The notes beneath the pieces are model-generated. The model had not been told where the DNA came from. It searched no databases and saw nothing but the letters and a program-made list of their open reading frames with translations. A program made the translations under genes and the position numbers. From positions 1 through 64,000 of the forward strand of contig JBGCEJ010000037.1 in assembly GCA_045106235.1 (NCBI GenBank): a stretch of DNA of 64,000 nucleotides. Direction: 5' to 3'. Positions 16,734 to 25,187 of this stretch are shown piece by piece (the stretch's first letter is position 1; the number at the start of each line of letters is the position of its first letter). This DNA comes from UBA4427 sp045106235. Lineage in GTDB: Bacteria; Myxococcota_A; UBA9160; UBA4427.

Positions 16734-17777
16734 TTAGCGCAACGCGGCTTTTTCGCGAAGAATCTTGTCCAGCCGCTCGAAAACGAGATCGCTTCCCGCT
16801 TCCATTGCCTCAATCGCAGCCGCCAACGACGCGTCACTCACTGGCGTATCCTCCGCGATGACCGCGAATATTTCAGCAGTGCCTTTGTGGACTTGCGCAT
16901 GTGGCTTTTCAAGCTGCGAAAACGACGGGACCATCGAAAATGATTCGTTCCCATCTCCGGATTCGTACCATTTCCCCAGCCGACAATTGTGATGGTCGAC
17001 GAACTCGAAGGCCGGCTCCCTATCGATGATGGAAAGGTACGTGTTCACCTTCCACAAAACATGGTCGAGCTTCGCGAGACTCATGAAGACAATCTCATTC
17101 GCCCCTTCGATCTGCTTTGTCGAGGACGTATTCATACCCCGCGTCTCCTGCACCATCGCGTGCAGTCCCGTCACGGTAGTCGACATTTGCTGACTGCGAT
17201 CATCTAAATCCCGCATCTGCTGAGATGCCTTTGTCGAATTCACCTTGATGCGTTCGATCGCGGACTGGATTTCAGAGACTGCGCCATGCGTCTGGTTCGA
17301 CAGCTCCTTCACCTCAGATGCCACGACCGCAAACCCTTTGCCGAAACTTCCCGCCGTCGCAGCCTCAATCGCCGCATTGATCGCAAGCAGCTTCGTCTGT
17401 GAAGCCACCTTTTGAATAAAGGCGACGAAAGAGGTCATCGACTTCAGCTGTTCGTCATTCGTCTCAACGATCTCGCGGATTTCGGAGACGGAATGACTGA
17501 AGCCGTCGGTATCGGCGTCGATCGCTGCGGTGTCCGCCTCCAAACGATCACAGACATTCTCAATCTCATGGCAGTTGCCGACGTTCGTGGTATTCAACTC
17601 CACTGATTTCGCCAGATTCGACTGAATATTCGCGAGCCCTTGCTTCAGCTGTGCATTTTCGGCTCGGAGAATCTGAACCAAGGCAACCGCTTCATTTTTC
17701 TCTCGCTCAAGATCAGCGAAGTCGTCCATCACCCTCATTCCCTCGACAAGCGCACGACATCGCAGTTTGCCTGCCAT
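16734..17777 (-). CDS. Soluble methyl-accepting chemotaxis-type protein with a CZB zinc-binding domain
   Basis: 347 residues and no transmembrane segment. An N-terminal coiled coil (about 15-65) leads to an MCP signalling hairpin whose tip reads QTKLLAINAAIEAATAG and GKGFAVVASEVKELSNQT. The C-terminal chemoreceptor zinc-binding domain shows HHNCRLGKWY and the downstream HAQVH, supplying the His/Cys zinc ligands. Such cytoplasmic receptors respond to zinc or oxidants such as hypochlorous acid in other bacteria. No chemotaxis operon lies beside it. In-frame ATGs at 17738 and 17729 are alternative starts. Confidence 0.85.
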   Translation of the reverse strand: MAGKLRCRALVEGMRVMDDFADLEREKNEAVALVQILRAENAQLKQGLANIQSNLAKSVELNTTNVGNCHEIENVCDRLEADTAAIDADTDGFSHSVSEIREIVETNDEQLKSMTSFVAFIQKVASQTKLLAINAAIEAATAGSFGKGFAVVASEVKELSNQTHGAVSEIQSAIERIKVNSTKASQQMRDLDDRSQQMSTTVTGLHAMVQETRGMNTSSTKQIEGANEIVFMSLAKLDHVLWKVNTYLSIIDREPAFEFVDHHNCRLGKWYESGDGNESFSMVPSFSQLEKPHAQVHKGTAEIFAVIAEDTPVSDASLAAAIEAMEAGSDLVFERLDKILREKAALR

Positions 17778-17867
17778 GCTCCGGCTCTCTCATCACCTAT
17801 TAGACATCGGACCTGTGCAGACCTGGCTACATAGGGAGAAAACCGGAGGCGCTATGGCCCCGCGTGT

Positions 17868-19268
17868 CTAGAACTGAAAATAGATGAACGCCGGCGCACC
17901 AATCGTGACGGCGCAGAAGGCAAGAAGAAGAACGACGTAGACCCCCGCCTGAATCGGGAGCGGGCTTCGTGCGAGCCACTGCATGGAGACGGACGAACCC
18001 GCCGGGGGAAGGAAGTGAACGAGCGCGCCGATGCCCAGGACCGCGTAGAACGCGGGCGAGAGCTGCGTCTCGAAGGTCCACTTCTGAAGACCTTCCAGAT
18101 AGTTCGAGAAGTCCGCCATATTGTCGACACGAAAGAGCAGCCAGCCGAAAACAGCGAGATGGAACGTCGCGACTTGACGCCAGAGCCGACCGAAGCCCGA
18201 GCGCATCGGCGCCCGATCCGTCCCACGCCCCGCCAACACCAGCAGAATTCCGTGATAGGCGCCCCAGAGCACGAAATTCCAGGCGGCACCATGCCAAAGA
18301 CCGCCCAGCAGCATAGTCAGGAACAGATTAACACGCGTGCGAATCGCGCCTGTGCGACTCCCCCCGAGCGAGATGTAGAGGTAGTCGCGCAGCCAGCTCG
18401 AAAGTGAAATATGCCAGCGCGTCCAAAATTCGCGCATATTCTGAGATAAGTAGGGGCGACGGAAGTTCTCGGGTAACTCGAAGCCCATGATGAGCGCCGC
18501 GCCGATGGCGATATCGCTGTACCCCGAAAAATCGTAGTAGATTTGAAAGGTGTACCCGTAGAGCGCGATCAGAAGATCCCAGGTCGAGAAAAGAGACGGA
18601 TTCGCGAATACGGAGTCGACCGCGAGCCCCGCAAGCAGGTCCGCAATCATGACCTTCTTGATCAAGCCGCGGAAGACGAGCGCAAAGCCTCGCCCAACAC
18701 GGTCATCGCTGACGCCGGGTTCCCCTTGGAGCTGGGGCAGAAAGTCCTTCGCTCGCACGATCGGCCCCGCGACCAGCTGCGGAAAGAACGAAACGAAGAC
18801 CGCAAATCGCAGCAGGCTTCGTTCAACGGGGATTTCGCGGCGATACAGGTCCAGCGTATAAGAAAGGGTTTGGAACGTATAGAAAGAGATTCCGACCGGC
18901 AGCAGGATTTCGTAGCGCGCGATTGACCAGTCGAGCCCTAAGAATGTCGCCCCCTCGGCCAAGGATGAAACGAAGAAGTTGAAATACTTGAAGAAGCCGA
19001 GCAGCCCCAGGTTCACGGCCAAACTCAAGCCGACCAACGCACGCCGCACGCGGGGATCTTCGCGGCGTCCCATTTCCAAGCCGAGGAAATAATCAACAAC
19101 GGTCGAAAGCGCGATCAGACCCGCGAACTTCCAATTCCAGGACATGTAGAAGAAATACGATGCCGCAAGAAGGAGAACATTCCGCGCGACGGCATTCCGG
19201 TAGGCCAACGCAAACAGGACCAGGACGGCGGGAAAGAAGAAAAGGAATTCGGGGGAGTTAAAGTTCAC
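17868..19268 (-). CDS. MBOAT family polysaccharide O-acyltransferase (AlgI-like)
   Basis: 466 residues, multi-pass membrane protein with about ten hydrophobic helices. Contains the AlgI/PatA-type landmarks FNSPEFLFFFPAV at the N terminus, NFRRPYLSQNMREFWTRWHI, LSSWLRDYLYISLGGSR and GGLWHGAAWNFVLWGAYHG with the invariant histidines. It is expected to pass acetyl groups across the membrane to an SGNH partner that acetylates an exported polysaccharide. Its ATG overlaps the stop of the upstream SGNH-like gene by 4 bases, strong evidence that they work together. Confidence 0.9.
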   Translation of the reverse strand: MNFNSPEFLFFFPAVLVLFALAYRNAVARNVLLLAASYFFYMSWNWKFAGLIALSTVVDYFLGLEMGRREDPRVRRALVGLSLAVNLGLLGFFKYFNFFVSSLAEGATFLGLDWSIARYEILLPVGISFYTFQTLSYTLDLYRREIPVERSLLRFAVFVSFFPQLVAGPIVRAKDFLPQLQGEPGVSDDRVGRGFALVFRGLIKKVMIADLLAGLAVDSVFANPSLFSTWDLLIALYGYTFQIYYDFSGYSDIAIGAALIMGFELPENFRRPYLSQNMREFWTRWHISLSSWLRDYLYISLGGSRTGAIRTRVNLFLTMLLGGLWHGAAWNFVLWGAYHGILLVLAGRGTDRAPMRSGFGRLWRQVATFHLAVFGWLLFRVDNMADFSNYLEGLQKWTFETQLSPAFYAVLGIGALVHFLPPAGSSVSMQWLARSPLPIQAGVYVVLLLAFCAVTIGAPAFIYFQF

Positions 19269-20353
19269 CGACTCACCCCCTGCTTCCGCTGCCCGAACGC
19301 GCGCTGATCGGCTGCAAGCGGCAGCTCACGCGAGAGCGTCTCGGCGACTTTTGCGTGACCTTCAACCGTAAAATGGACGAGGTCCCGGAATAGCTCGGGA
19401 TGACCGTTCAGCGCCCCCGCAATATCGACCACGGCCACGCCCTCTTCCGCCGCCACCTCAAGGACGATCGCGTTCATCCTCTCAATCGCGTCGACCCAAC
19501 CTTCGAGAGAGAGGTAAACGTTGAACCGGAAGATGCCCGTGATGGCGTCTCTCGAAAAATTCCCGAGATCAGAGCGACCATGCTTCGTCGCGAACGTACA
19601 CAGAACCGGTGTGCTTCCCTCCGCTCGCACCAATGAAATAAAGCGAAGAAGGCTGCGGCGGTAATCCGCCATCGCGGCTTCACCGAGATCGTCGGCGAGG
19701 ACCCGCGACTGCGTAAAGCGAGACGTGATATTCGTCTTAAGGAGCGCGTAGAGCGTCGTCGACTCGATCAGCTTCACTGTCCAGTTCGGTTCCGCTTCAG
19801 TCGCCTCCGCGCTTCCCGCTTGGCCCGGCTCCCCCTCTTCCGCGTTCGCCTGAACACCGCCGAAATAACGGCCCGAGAGCACAATCACTTCAGCGGACAT
19901 CTGGTAGAGCACAGCAAGATCAGGTTCCCAATCCACAAGCGATGACTCGATCTCCCGGAGATTGTCCGAGATCTGATAGCCGGCCTGACTCGCGTTCAGC
20001 ACCTCAGTCGGCCGACCTGCTTCATTAAGACGCCGCGCCAAGACATTCGGAAAAACGTCAGCGGCTCCGTAGATGCTGTCTTCGGCGTGAGAGGAAGAGG
20101 AAAGCCAAACGCGTGCGGTATCGCCTCGCCTCTCCATCGGCACCACGACGCTTCGAAACGGAAAAGACGCGCTGGGTCCGAAGCGCTCCGCCGCGACGCC
20201 CGTCGACTCGGCCTCAGAGAGCTCCGCGGGCTCGGCGGAAAACAAGAGCGTCTCGTATCCACGCGAATGCGCCCGGTATTCTACAGCCAACTCGAGGGCA
20301 AAGAGCCCGGCTGCGATCAAGACGATGAGATGGATCGATCGATTAAGTTTCAC
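19265..20353 (-). CDS. SGNH/AlgJ-like periplasmic acetyltransferase partner of the MBOAT protein
   Basis: 362 residues with an N-terminal signal anchor (about 6-24, IHLIVLIAAGLFALEL). The nucleophile region reads VWLSSSSHAEDSIYG, a divergent form of the GDS or GGS block. A catalytic Asp/His pair is present as DLVHFTVEGHAKVA near the C terminus, the DxxH motif of SGNH hydrolases. In AlgI/AlgJ/AlgX systems such proteins transfer acetyl groups to polysaccharide hydroxyls in the periplasm. It has a 4-base stop/start overlap with the MBOAT gene. The substrate is not determined by sequence. Confidence 0.78.
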   Translation of the reverse strand: MKLNRSIHLIVLIAAGLFALELAVEYRAHSRGYETLLFSAEPAELSEAESTGVAAERFGPSASFPFRSVVVPMERRGDTARVWLSSSSHAEDSIYGAADVFPNVLARRLNEAGRPTEVLNASQAGYQISDNLREIESSLVDWEPDLAVLYQMSAEVIVLSGRYFGGVQANAEEGEPGQAGSAEATEAEPNWTVKLIESTTLYALLKTNITSRFTQSRVLADDLGEAAMADYRRSLLRFISLVRAEGSTPVLCTFATKHGRSDLGNFSRDAITGIFRFNVYLSLEGWVDAIERMNAIVLEVAAEEGVAVVDIAGALNGHPELFRDLVHFTVEGHAKVAETLSRELPLAADQRAFGQRKQGVSR

Positions 20354-20387
20354 GAGGGGGCGCGATTTTTAGCGGAATGGGTTTCCA

Positions 20388-21203
20388 TTACGAGGAGACT
20401 GCTCCATTCGCCAAAGCCTCCGACCGAAGCGGCTCAGCGGAAGCGGAATCCGCCCCGTCCCTCACTTCGACCTCAAGGTTGCGGAAATAACGAACCTGAT
20501 CCTCGGGCGCGATCCCGTTGTAGTAGGTCATAAAATAGACCGACTCAGCCAGATGGTCCGGGCCGCCCAGAGTCGTGGAATCCCGCTTCGACTCGCCCTG
20601 AAGGACACCATTAACGCGCAGCTGAATCGATGCCTTCCCTCCCTTGGATCGACTCACGTTATCCAGCACAACGCGCATTTCATAAGAATGAAACTCACCG
20701 CGCTTCGGCTCCTCCGCCGCGATCCAGGTCAGCGCCGCCGGATCCATCTCCTTCATTAAGCCCCAGCGTGCGTTCGGGATATCTTGTCGCTTATGCGCCT
20801 CATAGATATCGATGAACCCGCCGTTCTTCCCGGCTCCGTCCTTCGTATTAATCCGCATCAGCTTCATGATCCCGGCGTCGGTTTCGGACATCACATTCAA
20901 CCCGACCGGAACCATCATTTCCCAAGAGATCGTGTACACCGCCCCTTTTCCGGCGAAGGGCATCTTCCGAATGGCGCCCCAGGTACAGAATCCGCCTTCT
21001 TCCCCGACTTGCGTCTGCGCCACGGTCAGCGTCGTCCGCCAAGCGCTCTTCGCCGCGTCCCAGGTGGCATTGCTGCAGCTCAGGTCCGTATGCGACGCGA
21101 TCGGCGCTCCTTCCGGAATCGGGCCGCCTTCACCTGCGCCCAAGGCCATCATCACAGCGACGCCAAGGGGCGCAACCAGAAGAACCTGAATTGCTCGTAT
21201 CAC
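20388..21203 (-). CDS. Exported polysaccharide-lyase-like jelly-roll protein
   Basis: About 271 residues from a GTG at 21203, chosen because AAGGAGA sits 6-7 nt upstream; the open frame extends 14 codons further to 21245. Signal peptide about 1-22 (VLLVAPLGVAVMMALGAG). The body is beta-rich with a TISWEMMVPVGLNV strand, GIMKLMRINTKDG, IQLRVNGVLQGE and a closing VRYFRNLEVEV strand, the layout of concanavalin-like lyases (PL14/PL20-like). Being 34 bases upstream of the SGNH gene on the same strand, it may process the acetylated polymer. Catalytic residues are not assigned, so a binding-only role is possible. Confidence 0.6.
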   Translation of the reverse strand: MIRAIQVLLVAPLGVAVMMALGAGEGGPIPEGAPIASHTDLSCSNATWDAAKSAWRTTLTVAQTQVGEEGGFCTWGAIRKMPFAGKGAVYTISWEMMVPVGLNVMSETDAGIMKLMRINTKDGAGKNGGFIDIYEAHKRQDIPNARWGLMKEMDPAALTWIAAEEPKRGEFHSYEMRVVLDNVSRSKGGKASIQLRVNGVLQGESKRDSTTLGGPDHLAESVYFMTYYNGIAPEDQVRYFRNLEVEVRDGADSASAEPLRSEALANGAVSS

Positions 21204-21553
21204 GACCACTCTCCTTGATCCTGAAGGTAGGCAAGCGGGCCGCATAGAGCCGGCCGAATCCCGTCATAGACCGTAAAGATTCGGAACGAACACGCTGCGC
21301 AGAGGCAATTCACCCGCGCCCGACGTGCAGCTTTCACGGCTGCGTGGCGCGCTTGTCCGGGCTTCGGCGGAACCTCCGAGTGCTGGCCGAAAATCGGTGG
21401 ATCGACTTTGGGGCACGTTCAGTCCTACAATGGAGACCTCGACGCTAAGAGCATCAAGGCGGACGCGATCAGAATGATGCTTCATTCATTTGTTGCTCCA
21501 AAACGCGTCGCCTTGAAGCGTCTCAGCCGCATCGAACATCATTAGGAGCAAGC
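21204..21553. other. Divergent intergenic region before the first P450
   Basis: 350 bases between the lyase-like gene (minus) and the P450 gene (plus). Open frames in it have no recognisable content. It should hold both promoters; AGGAG at about 21546 is the P450 ribosome binding site. No convincing operator found. Confidence 0.45.
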
Positions 21554-22780
21554 ATGTCTTCGATCGCCGCCTTGCCGATTCCCCGCCACGTCGCTCAGGA
21601 TCTCGTCCACAACTTCGACTTCCGACTCGACCCTCGGATTCGCGAAACGCCCTGGGAGTTCTTCCACTCAGCCAACGAACGACCACCGGTCTTCTACTCC
21701 CCCGCCCTCGGCGGACATTGGGTGATCGCCCGCGCGGAAATCCTGGCCGAGGCCTGGACACGTCCCGACCTGTTTTCCGCGGCCAGCGTAAGCGTCCCTA
21801 AAATCGACAGCCCCTTTCGACTCATCCCGAACAACCTTGACCCGCCGGAACATCGCCCTTACCAGCAAATCTTCACGCGCGAGATGTTTTCGCCCCGCAT
21901 CATCGAGCGTCTATCCGACTCATTCAGAAGCAAGACCCGGGCTCGCGTTGAGGCCTTACACGGCGCGGGCCAATGCGATTTCGGTGCCGACTATGCCCGG
22001 CCGATCCCCGTCGAAATTTTCATGGAGATGATCGGGATTCCGCCTTCGCGACATGCCGAGTTCGATACCTCAGTAGAGCGCGTCTTCCGTGGCACAACGC
22101 CCGAAGATGTCTTTCAGGGAATGCAGGGGGTAGCCGGCCTCCTCGACCATTGGCTCGAAGAAGAAATCGCTGACCGCGACGCGCCTAGAGAAGCGCATAT
22201 GCTTGAAGCGATGCTGCGAGCGGAAATTGAGGGCCAACGGCTCAGCAAGGCTGAGCTACTCAGCATGTCGACGATGCTCATGCTGGGCGGCCTCGACACG
22301 GTTACCTCCGCCACGATGCACCAGATCCATTTCCTCGCGACTCACCCCGAGCATCGAAACCAGTTGATTGATGCGCCCGAGCTGATTCCGAATGCCGTCG
22401 AGGAGATGCTTCGCCGATTCAGCGCCGCCAACGTAGGGCGCATGGCGAGCCAGGACTTCGAATTCCATGGTGCGGAAATCAAGGCGGGTGAGATGGTTCT
22501 CTTCTCGACTTCGATCGCAGGACTCGACGAAACGCGTTTTCCTGATGCTATGCGGGTCGACTTCGAGAGGCCTCATCTCAAGCGGGATAGTCTGGCTTTC
22601 GGAACGGGCGTGCATATGTGCAGCGGGATTCACCTCGCGCGGAGCGAACTCCGCATTACGCTCGAAGAGGTTCTACCAAGGCTTCACAACCTCGAACTCG
22701 CAGCGGGCGCCAAGATTGAGTACGCCTCGGGCGGAACCGTTACCATTCCCGGCGCTCTGCCCCTAACATGGAACCCGTAG
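21554..22780 (+). CDS. Cytochrome P450
   Basis: 408 residues, full length for a soluble bacterial P450. The I helix reads MLMLGGLDTVTSA, with Gly-Leu-Asp-Thr in place of the usual A/G-G-x-D/E-T. The heme-binding loop is FGTGVHMCSGIHLAR with the axial Cys. LDPPEHRPYQQIF is the C-helix region. It is a monooxygenase needing external ferredoxin, none of which is encoded here. The VOC gene starts 33 bases downstream and is probably co-transcribed. Substrate likely hydrophobic (lipid, terpene or steroid), by analogy only. Confidence 0.92.
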   Translation: MSSIAALPIPRHVAQDLVHNFDFRLDPRIRETPWEFFHSANERPPVFYSPALGGHWVIARAEILAEAWTRPDLFSAASVSVPKIDSPFRLIPNNLDPPEHRPYQQIFTREMFSPRIIERLSDSFRSKTRARVEALHGAGQCDFGADYARPIPVEIFMEMIGIPPSRHAEFDTSVERVFRGTTPEDVFQGMQGVAGLLDHWLEEEIADRDAPREAHMLEAMLRAEIEGQRLSKAELLSMSTMLMLGGLDTVTSATMHQIHFLATHPEHRNQLIDAPELIPNAVEEMLRRFSAANVGRMASQDFEFHGAEIKAGEMVLFSTSIAGLDETRFPDAMRVDFERPHLKRDSLAFGTGVHMCSGIHLARSELRITLEEVLPRLHNLELAAGAKIEYASGGTVTIPGALPLTWNP

Positions 22781-22813
22781 AGCCCCGGGCGAACCGGGAG
22801 AAGAGGAGAGCAA

Positions 22814-23362
22814 ATGAAGAACATCGGGCAGAGCTTCGGCCGCATAGTCCAGGTGGCATACCTGGTAGAGGACATCGAGACGGCCATTTCGAATTGGCTT
22901 GCGCAGGCCGGGCTCGGCCCCTGGACATGGTTCCGCAACATCGAACTCGAGACCGACTTCGACGGCCAAAACTTCACGATGCATATCGACGAGGCCCTCG
23001 CCTACATGGGGAACCTTCAGATCCAACTCGTTCAATCGCTTGATCCCGTTGAAACCGCCACCCCCTACCAGGAGCACCTCCGCGCGCGGCGCTTCGGTGT
23101 GCATCACTCGGCCTTTTTTGCTGAAGATTTCGATGCGACGCTTGCCCAAGCTCAGGCACAAGGATTCGAGCGAACCTGCCTCATGCGCGACAAGGCTGGT
23201 TTTCGGTACGCCTATTGCCAGTCGAGCTCTATGCCGGATGTCTGGATCGAGTTCCTCGAGTCCTACCCCTTCCTGACCAAGATCTTCGAAGAGGGCATAG
23301 CGGCTGCGGCGAACTGGGACGGAACCGAGCCCGTCAAAGTATTTGAGTACAAGGATCTCTGA
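22814..23362 (+). CDS. VOC (glyoxalase/bleomycin resistance) family protein
   Basis: 182 residues, ATG preceded by GAGGAGAG. The fold signature begins RIVQVAYLVEDIETAI and continues with LGPWTWF, QIQLVQSLDP, GVHHSAFFAEDFDATL and WIEFLESYP, the alternating beta-alpha-beta-beta-beta units with His and Glu metal-ligand candidates. This resembles methylmalonyl-CoA epimerase-like or ring-cleavage-like VOC proteins often found near lipid catabolism genes. Placed directly after the P450 gene. Reaction unknown. Confidence 0.82.
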   Translation: MKNIGQSFGRIVQVAYLVEDIETAISNWLAQAGLGPWTWFRNIELETDFDGQNFTMHIDEALAYMGNLQIQLVQSLDPVETATPYQEHLRARRFGVHHSAFFAEDFDATLAQAQAQGFERTCLMRDKAGFRYAYCQSSSMPDVWIEFLESYPFLTKIFEEGIAAAANWDGTEPVKVFEYKDL

Positions 23363-23409
23363 TCCGAAGCCCACGGATATCCCCGACTCCACCTACGCTC
23401 TGAAGCGCA

Positions 23410-23880
23410 TTAGTCGACCACGCTCCAGCGAGGCATCCAGCCTTGCCCCGGCAGTTCGGTGAACCCCACCTCCACGCGCTGATCGATCGCAACCGTTTCC
23501 GGATCGAGGTCCAGTAAGTCGCAAACCATCCGAACGCCTTCGTCGAGTTCGATCGTCGCAATCACGTAGGGCACATGCTCCTTCCAAGCAGGATGAAAAG
23601 CACGATGCGCGACGGTATACGAGTAGATGCGACCCTTCCCGGAGACCTTCGCCCAATCAGATTCCTGCGAATGACATTCGGGACAGAAGGGCTGGGGATA
23701 GTGTCGAAGGAGAGCGCAACCTGCACAGCGCTGGATCACAAGTTCCTGCCTGGCCACGCCGTCCCAGAATCCTTGGCTCAGTTCCGTAACCGGGGGTGCA
23801 GGCCTCGGCACCTTTTCTGCTGAACCGGAAGCCGTTCCCTTGTCCCCGCGCGCGCCCTGCGCTTTCGGTCGATCACTCAT
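23410..23880 (-). CDS. DUF35 zinc-ribbon/OB-fold protein
   Basis: 156 residues. A helical N terminus (about 40-55, FWDGVARQELVIQRC) leads into a rubredoxin-like zinc ribbon CAGC-x9-PFCPEC and then an OB-fold (KGRIYSYTVAH, VPYVIATIELDEGVRM, VEVGFTEL). DUF35 proteins bind thiolase-like partners as acyl-CoA-binding subunits; in actinobacterial steroid degradation ChsH2 binds the aldolase Ltp2. The start overlaps the thiolase stop by 8 bases, in keeping with a stoichiometric complex. Confidence 0.88.
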   Translation of the reverse strand: MSDRPKAQGARGDKGTASGSAEKVPRPAPPVTELSQGFWDGVARQELVIQRCAGCALLRHYPQPFCPECHSQESDWAKVSGKGRIYSYTVAHRAFHPAWKEHVPYVIATIELDEGVRMVCDLLDLDPETVAIDQRVEVGFTELPGQGWMPRWSVVD

Positions 23881-25054
23881 CCCCCACCCCCAAGATCATC
23901 GCGGCGCCCTCGTGAAAATCGCCCTCCCCGGTCACAAACAGACGCTTGCAATTCGGGATCTGACGCTCTTCCTCAACTTCGCCGCGGAGCTGACGAACCG
24001 CCTCGCTAACCAGGTTCGCCCCGGAGCAGTGGCCCTCCGACAGGAGCCCTCCGGAAGTATTGATCGGCAAGTCACCCCCCAATCCGATCCGGCCGTCTTG
24101 AATGAAATGCCGCCCCTCTCCCTTCTCGCAAAACCCAGTCGCCTCGAGTGACGCCAACACAATCCAAGTGAAGCCGTCATAAATTTGAGCGCCGTCCATA
24201 TCGCGGGGCGCGAGGCCTGCCATTCCGAACGCACGCTCCGCCGCCAACTTCAGCCCTTCGATGACCGTCATATCCCGCTTATGCGTAATCGAAGTCGGCG
24301 GCGAGCCATGGCCCTCGCCGATCCCCACAATCGAAACGCCTCGCTTCGGCAAATCCTTTGCCTGTTCCGCGGAGGTCAAGACGATCGCAGTCGCCCCGTC
24401 GGTTTCGAGGGAGCAATCCAGCAGGCGCAGCGGGTCGGAAATCATCGGCGAACTCTGGTGCTGCTCGAGCGTCATCGTTTTTTCAAACATCAGCGCACGC
24501 GGATTCAGGTTCGCGTGTTTTCGAATCGCAACGGCGATACGGCCGAAATCCTCACTCGTCGTCCCGAATTCATGCATATGACGCCGCGCGGCCTGCGCGA
24601 ACCACTGCGAGGCAACCGTATTGCCAAAAGGGCGCTCGAATTCATCGACGTGACGCATCACGGGATGAGGCGCGATCGCTCCCTCGCTTGTCAGAGAGAC
24701 GCGCTGCGCCGAATAGCCACGACGCCCCGCCACCAGAAGCACGTTCTTCGCAACACCGCCGGCGATCGCAAGCGCCGCACTCTGGATCGCGCTCACGAAA
24801 CTGGCGCCACCCGTTCGAATCGTCGAGGAAAACGCGAGCGAGGGGATCCCCAGGTTGAGAATGAAGTCCTCCGCGATTGTCCCCGCAAGCTCGTTGGGCA
24901 TCACGCCATCGATGTCCGCGGGCGAAAGGCCCGCGTCGGCTATCGCCTCACGCGCGGCCTGAATATGGAGCTCAAGGGTCGTATGCGCCGTTCCCCTTGT
25001 GAAGGGTGTCTGACCAATGCCGGCGATTGAGGTCTGTCGGGAGAGCGGAGGCAT
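23873..25054 (-). CDS. Thiolase-like protein (SCP-x/Ltp2 type)
   Basis: 393 residues from the ATG at 25054 (a TTG at 25066 is also in frame). It follows the thiolase fold: IAGIGQTPFTRG, GLSPADIDGVM, a central NTSGGLLSEGH block and YDGFT. The position where degradative thiolases carry the nucleophilic Cys reads IRTGGASFVSA, with no Cys, as in lipid-transfer/aldolase-type members such as Ltp2. Together with the overlapping DUF35 gene it probably forms a retro-aldolase or acyl-CoA-processing complex rather than a classical 3-ketoacyl thiolase. Confidence 0.88.
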   Translation of the reverse strand: MPPLSRQTSIAGIGQTPFTRGTAHTTLELHIQAAREAIADAGLSPADIDGVMPNELAGTIAEDFILNLGIPSLAFSSTIRTGGASFVSAIQSAALAIAGGVAKNVLLVAGRRGYSAQRVSLTSEGAIAPHPVMRHVDEFERPFGNTVASQWFAQAARRHMHEFGTTSEDFGRIAVAIRKHANLNPRALMFEKTMTLEQHQSSPMISDPLRLLDCSLETDGATAIVLTSAEQAKDLPKRGVSIVGIGEGHGSPPTSITHKRDMTVIEGLKLAAERAFGMAGLAPRDMDGAQIYDGFTWIVLASLEATGFCEKGEGRHFIQDGRIGLGGDLPINTSGGLLSEGHCSGANLVSEAVRQLRGEVEEERQIPNCKRLFVTGEGDFHEGAAMILGVGDE

Positions 25055-25150
25055 GAGAACTCGCAAAGAAATGAAGAAGAGAAGCGGATCGAGGCGCCCT
25101 CAGCATACCGAATCGGTGGACTCCATAGAGCAGTCACTCGCTAACCTTCG

Positions 25151-25180
25151 AAGGCATAAAGGCATAAAGGCATAAAGGAG
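25151..25180. repeat. 8-bp tandem repeat leading into a ribosome binding site
   Basis: Three exact copies of AAGGCATA (25151-25174) followed directly by AAGGAG, the ribosome binding site of the P450 gene that starts at 25188. The Shine-Dalgarno thus looks like the first bases of a fourth unit. Confidence 0.75.
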
Positions 25181-25187
25181 ACACGAG

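Noticed and set aside
24185..25030. 281-codon plus-strand open frame
   Set aside because: Antisense to the thiolase-like gene, Arg-rich composition and no recognisable domain.
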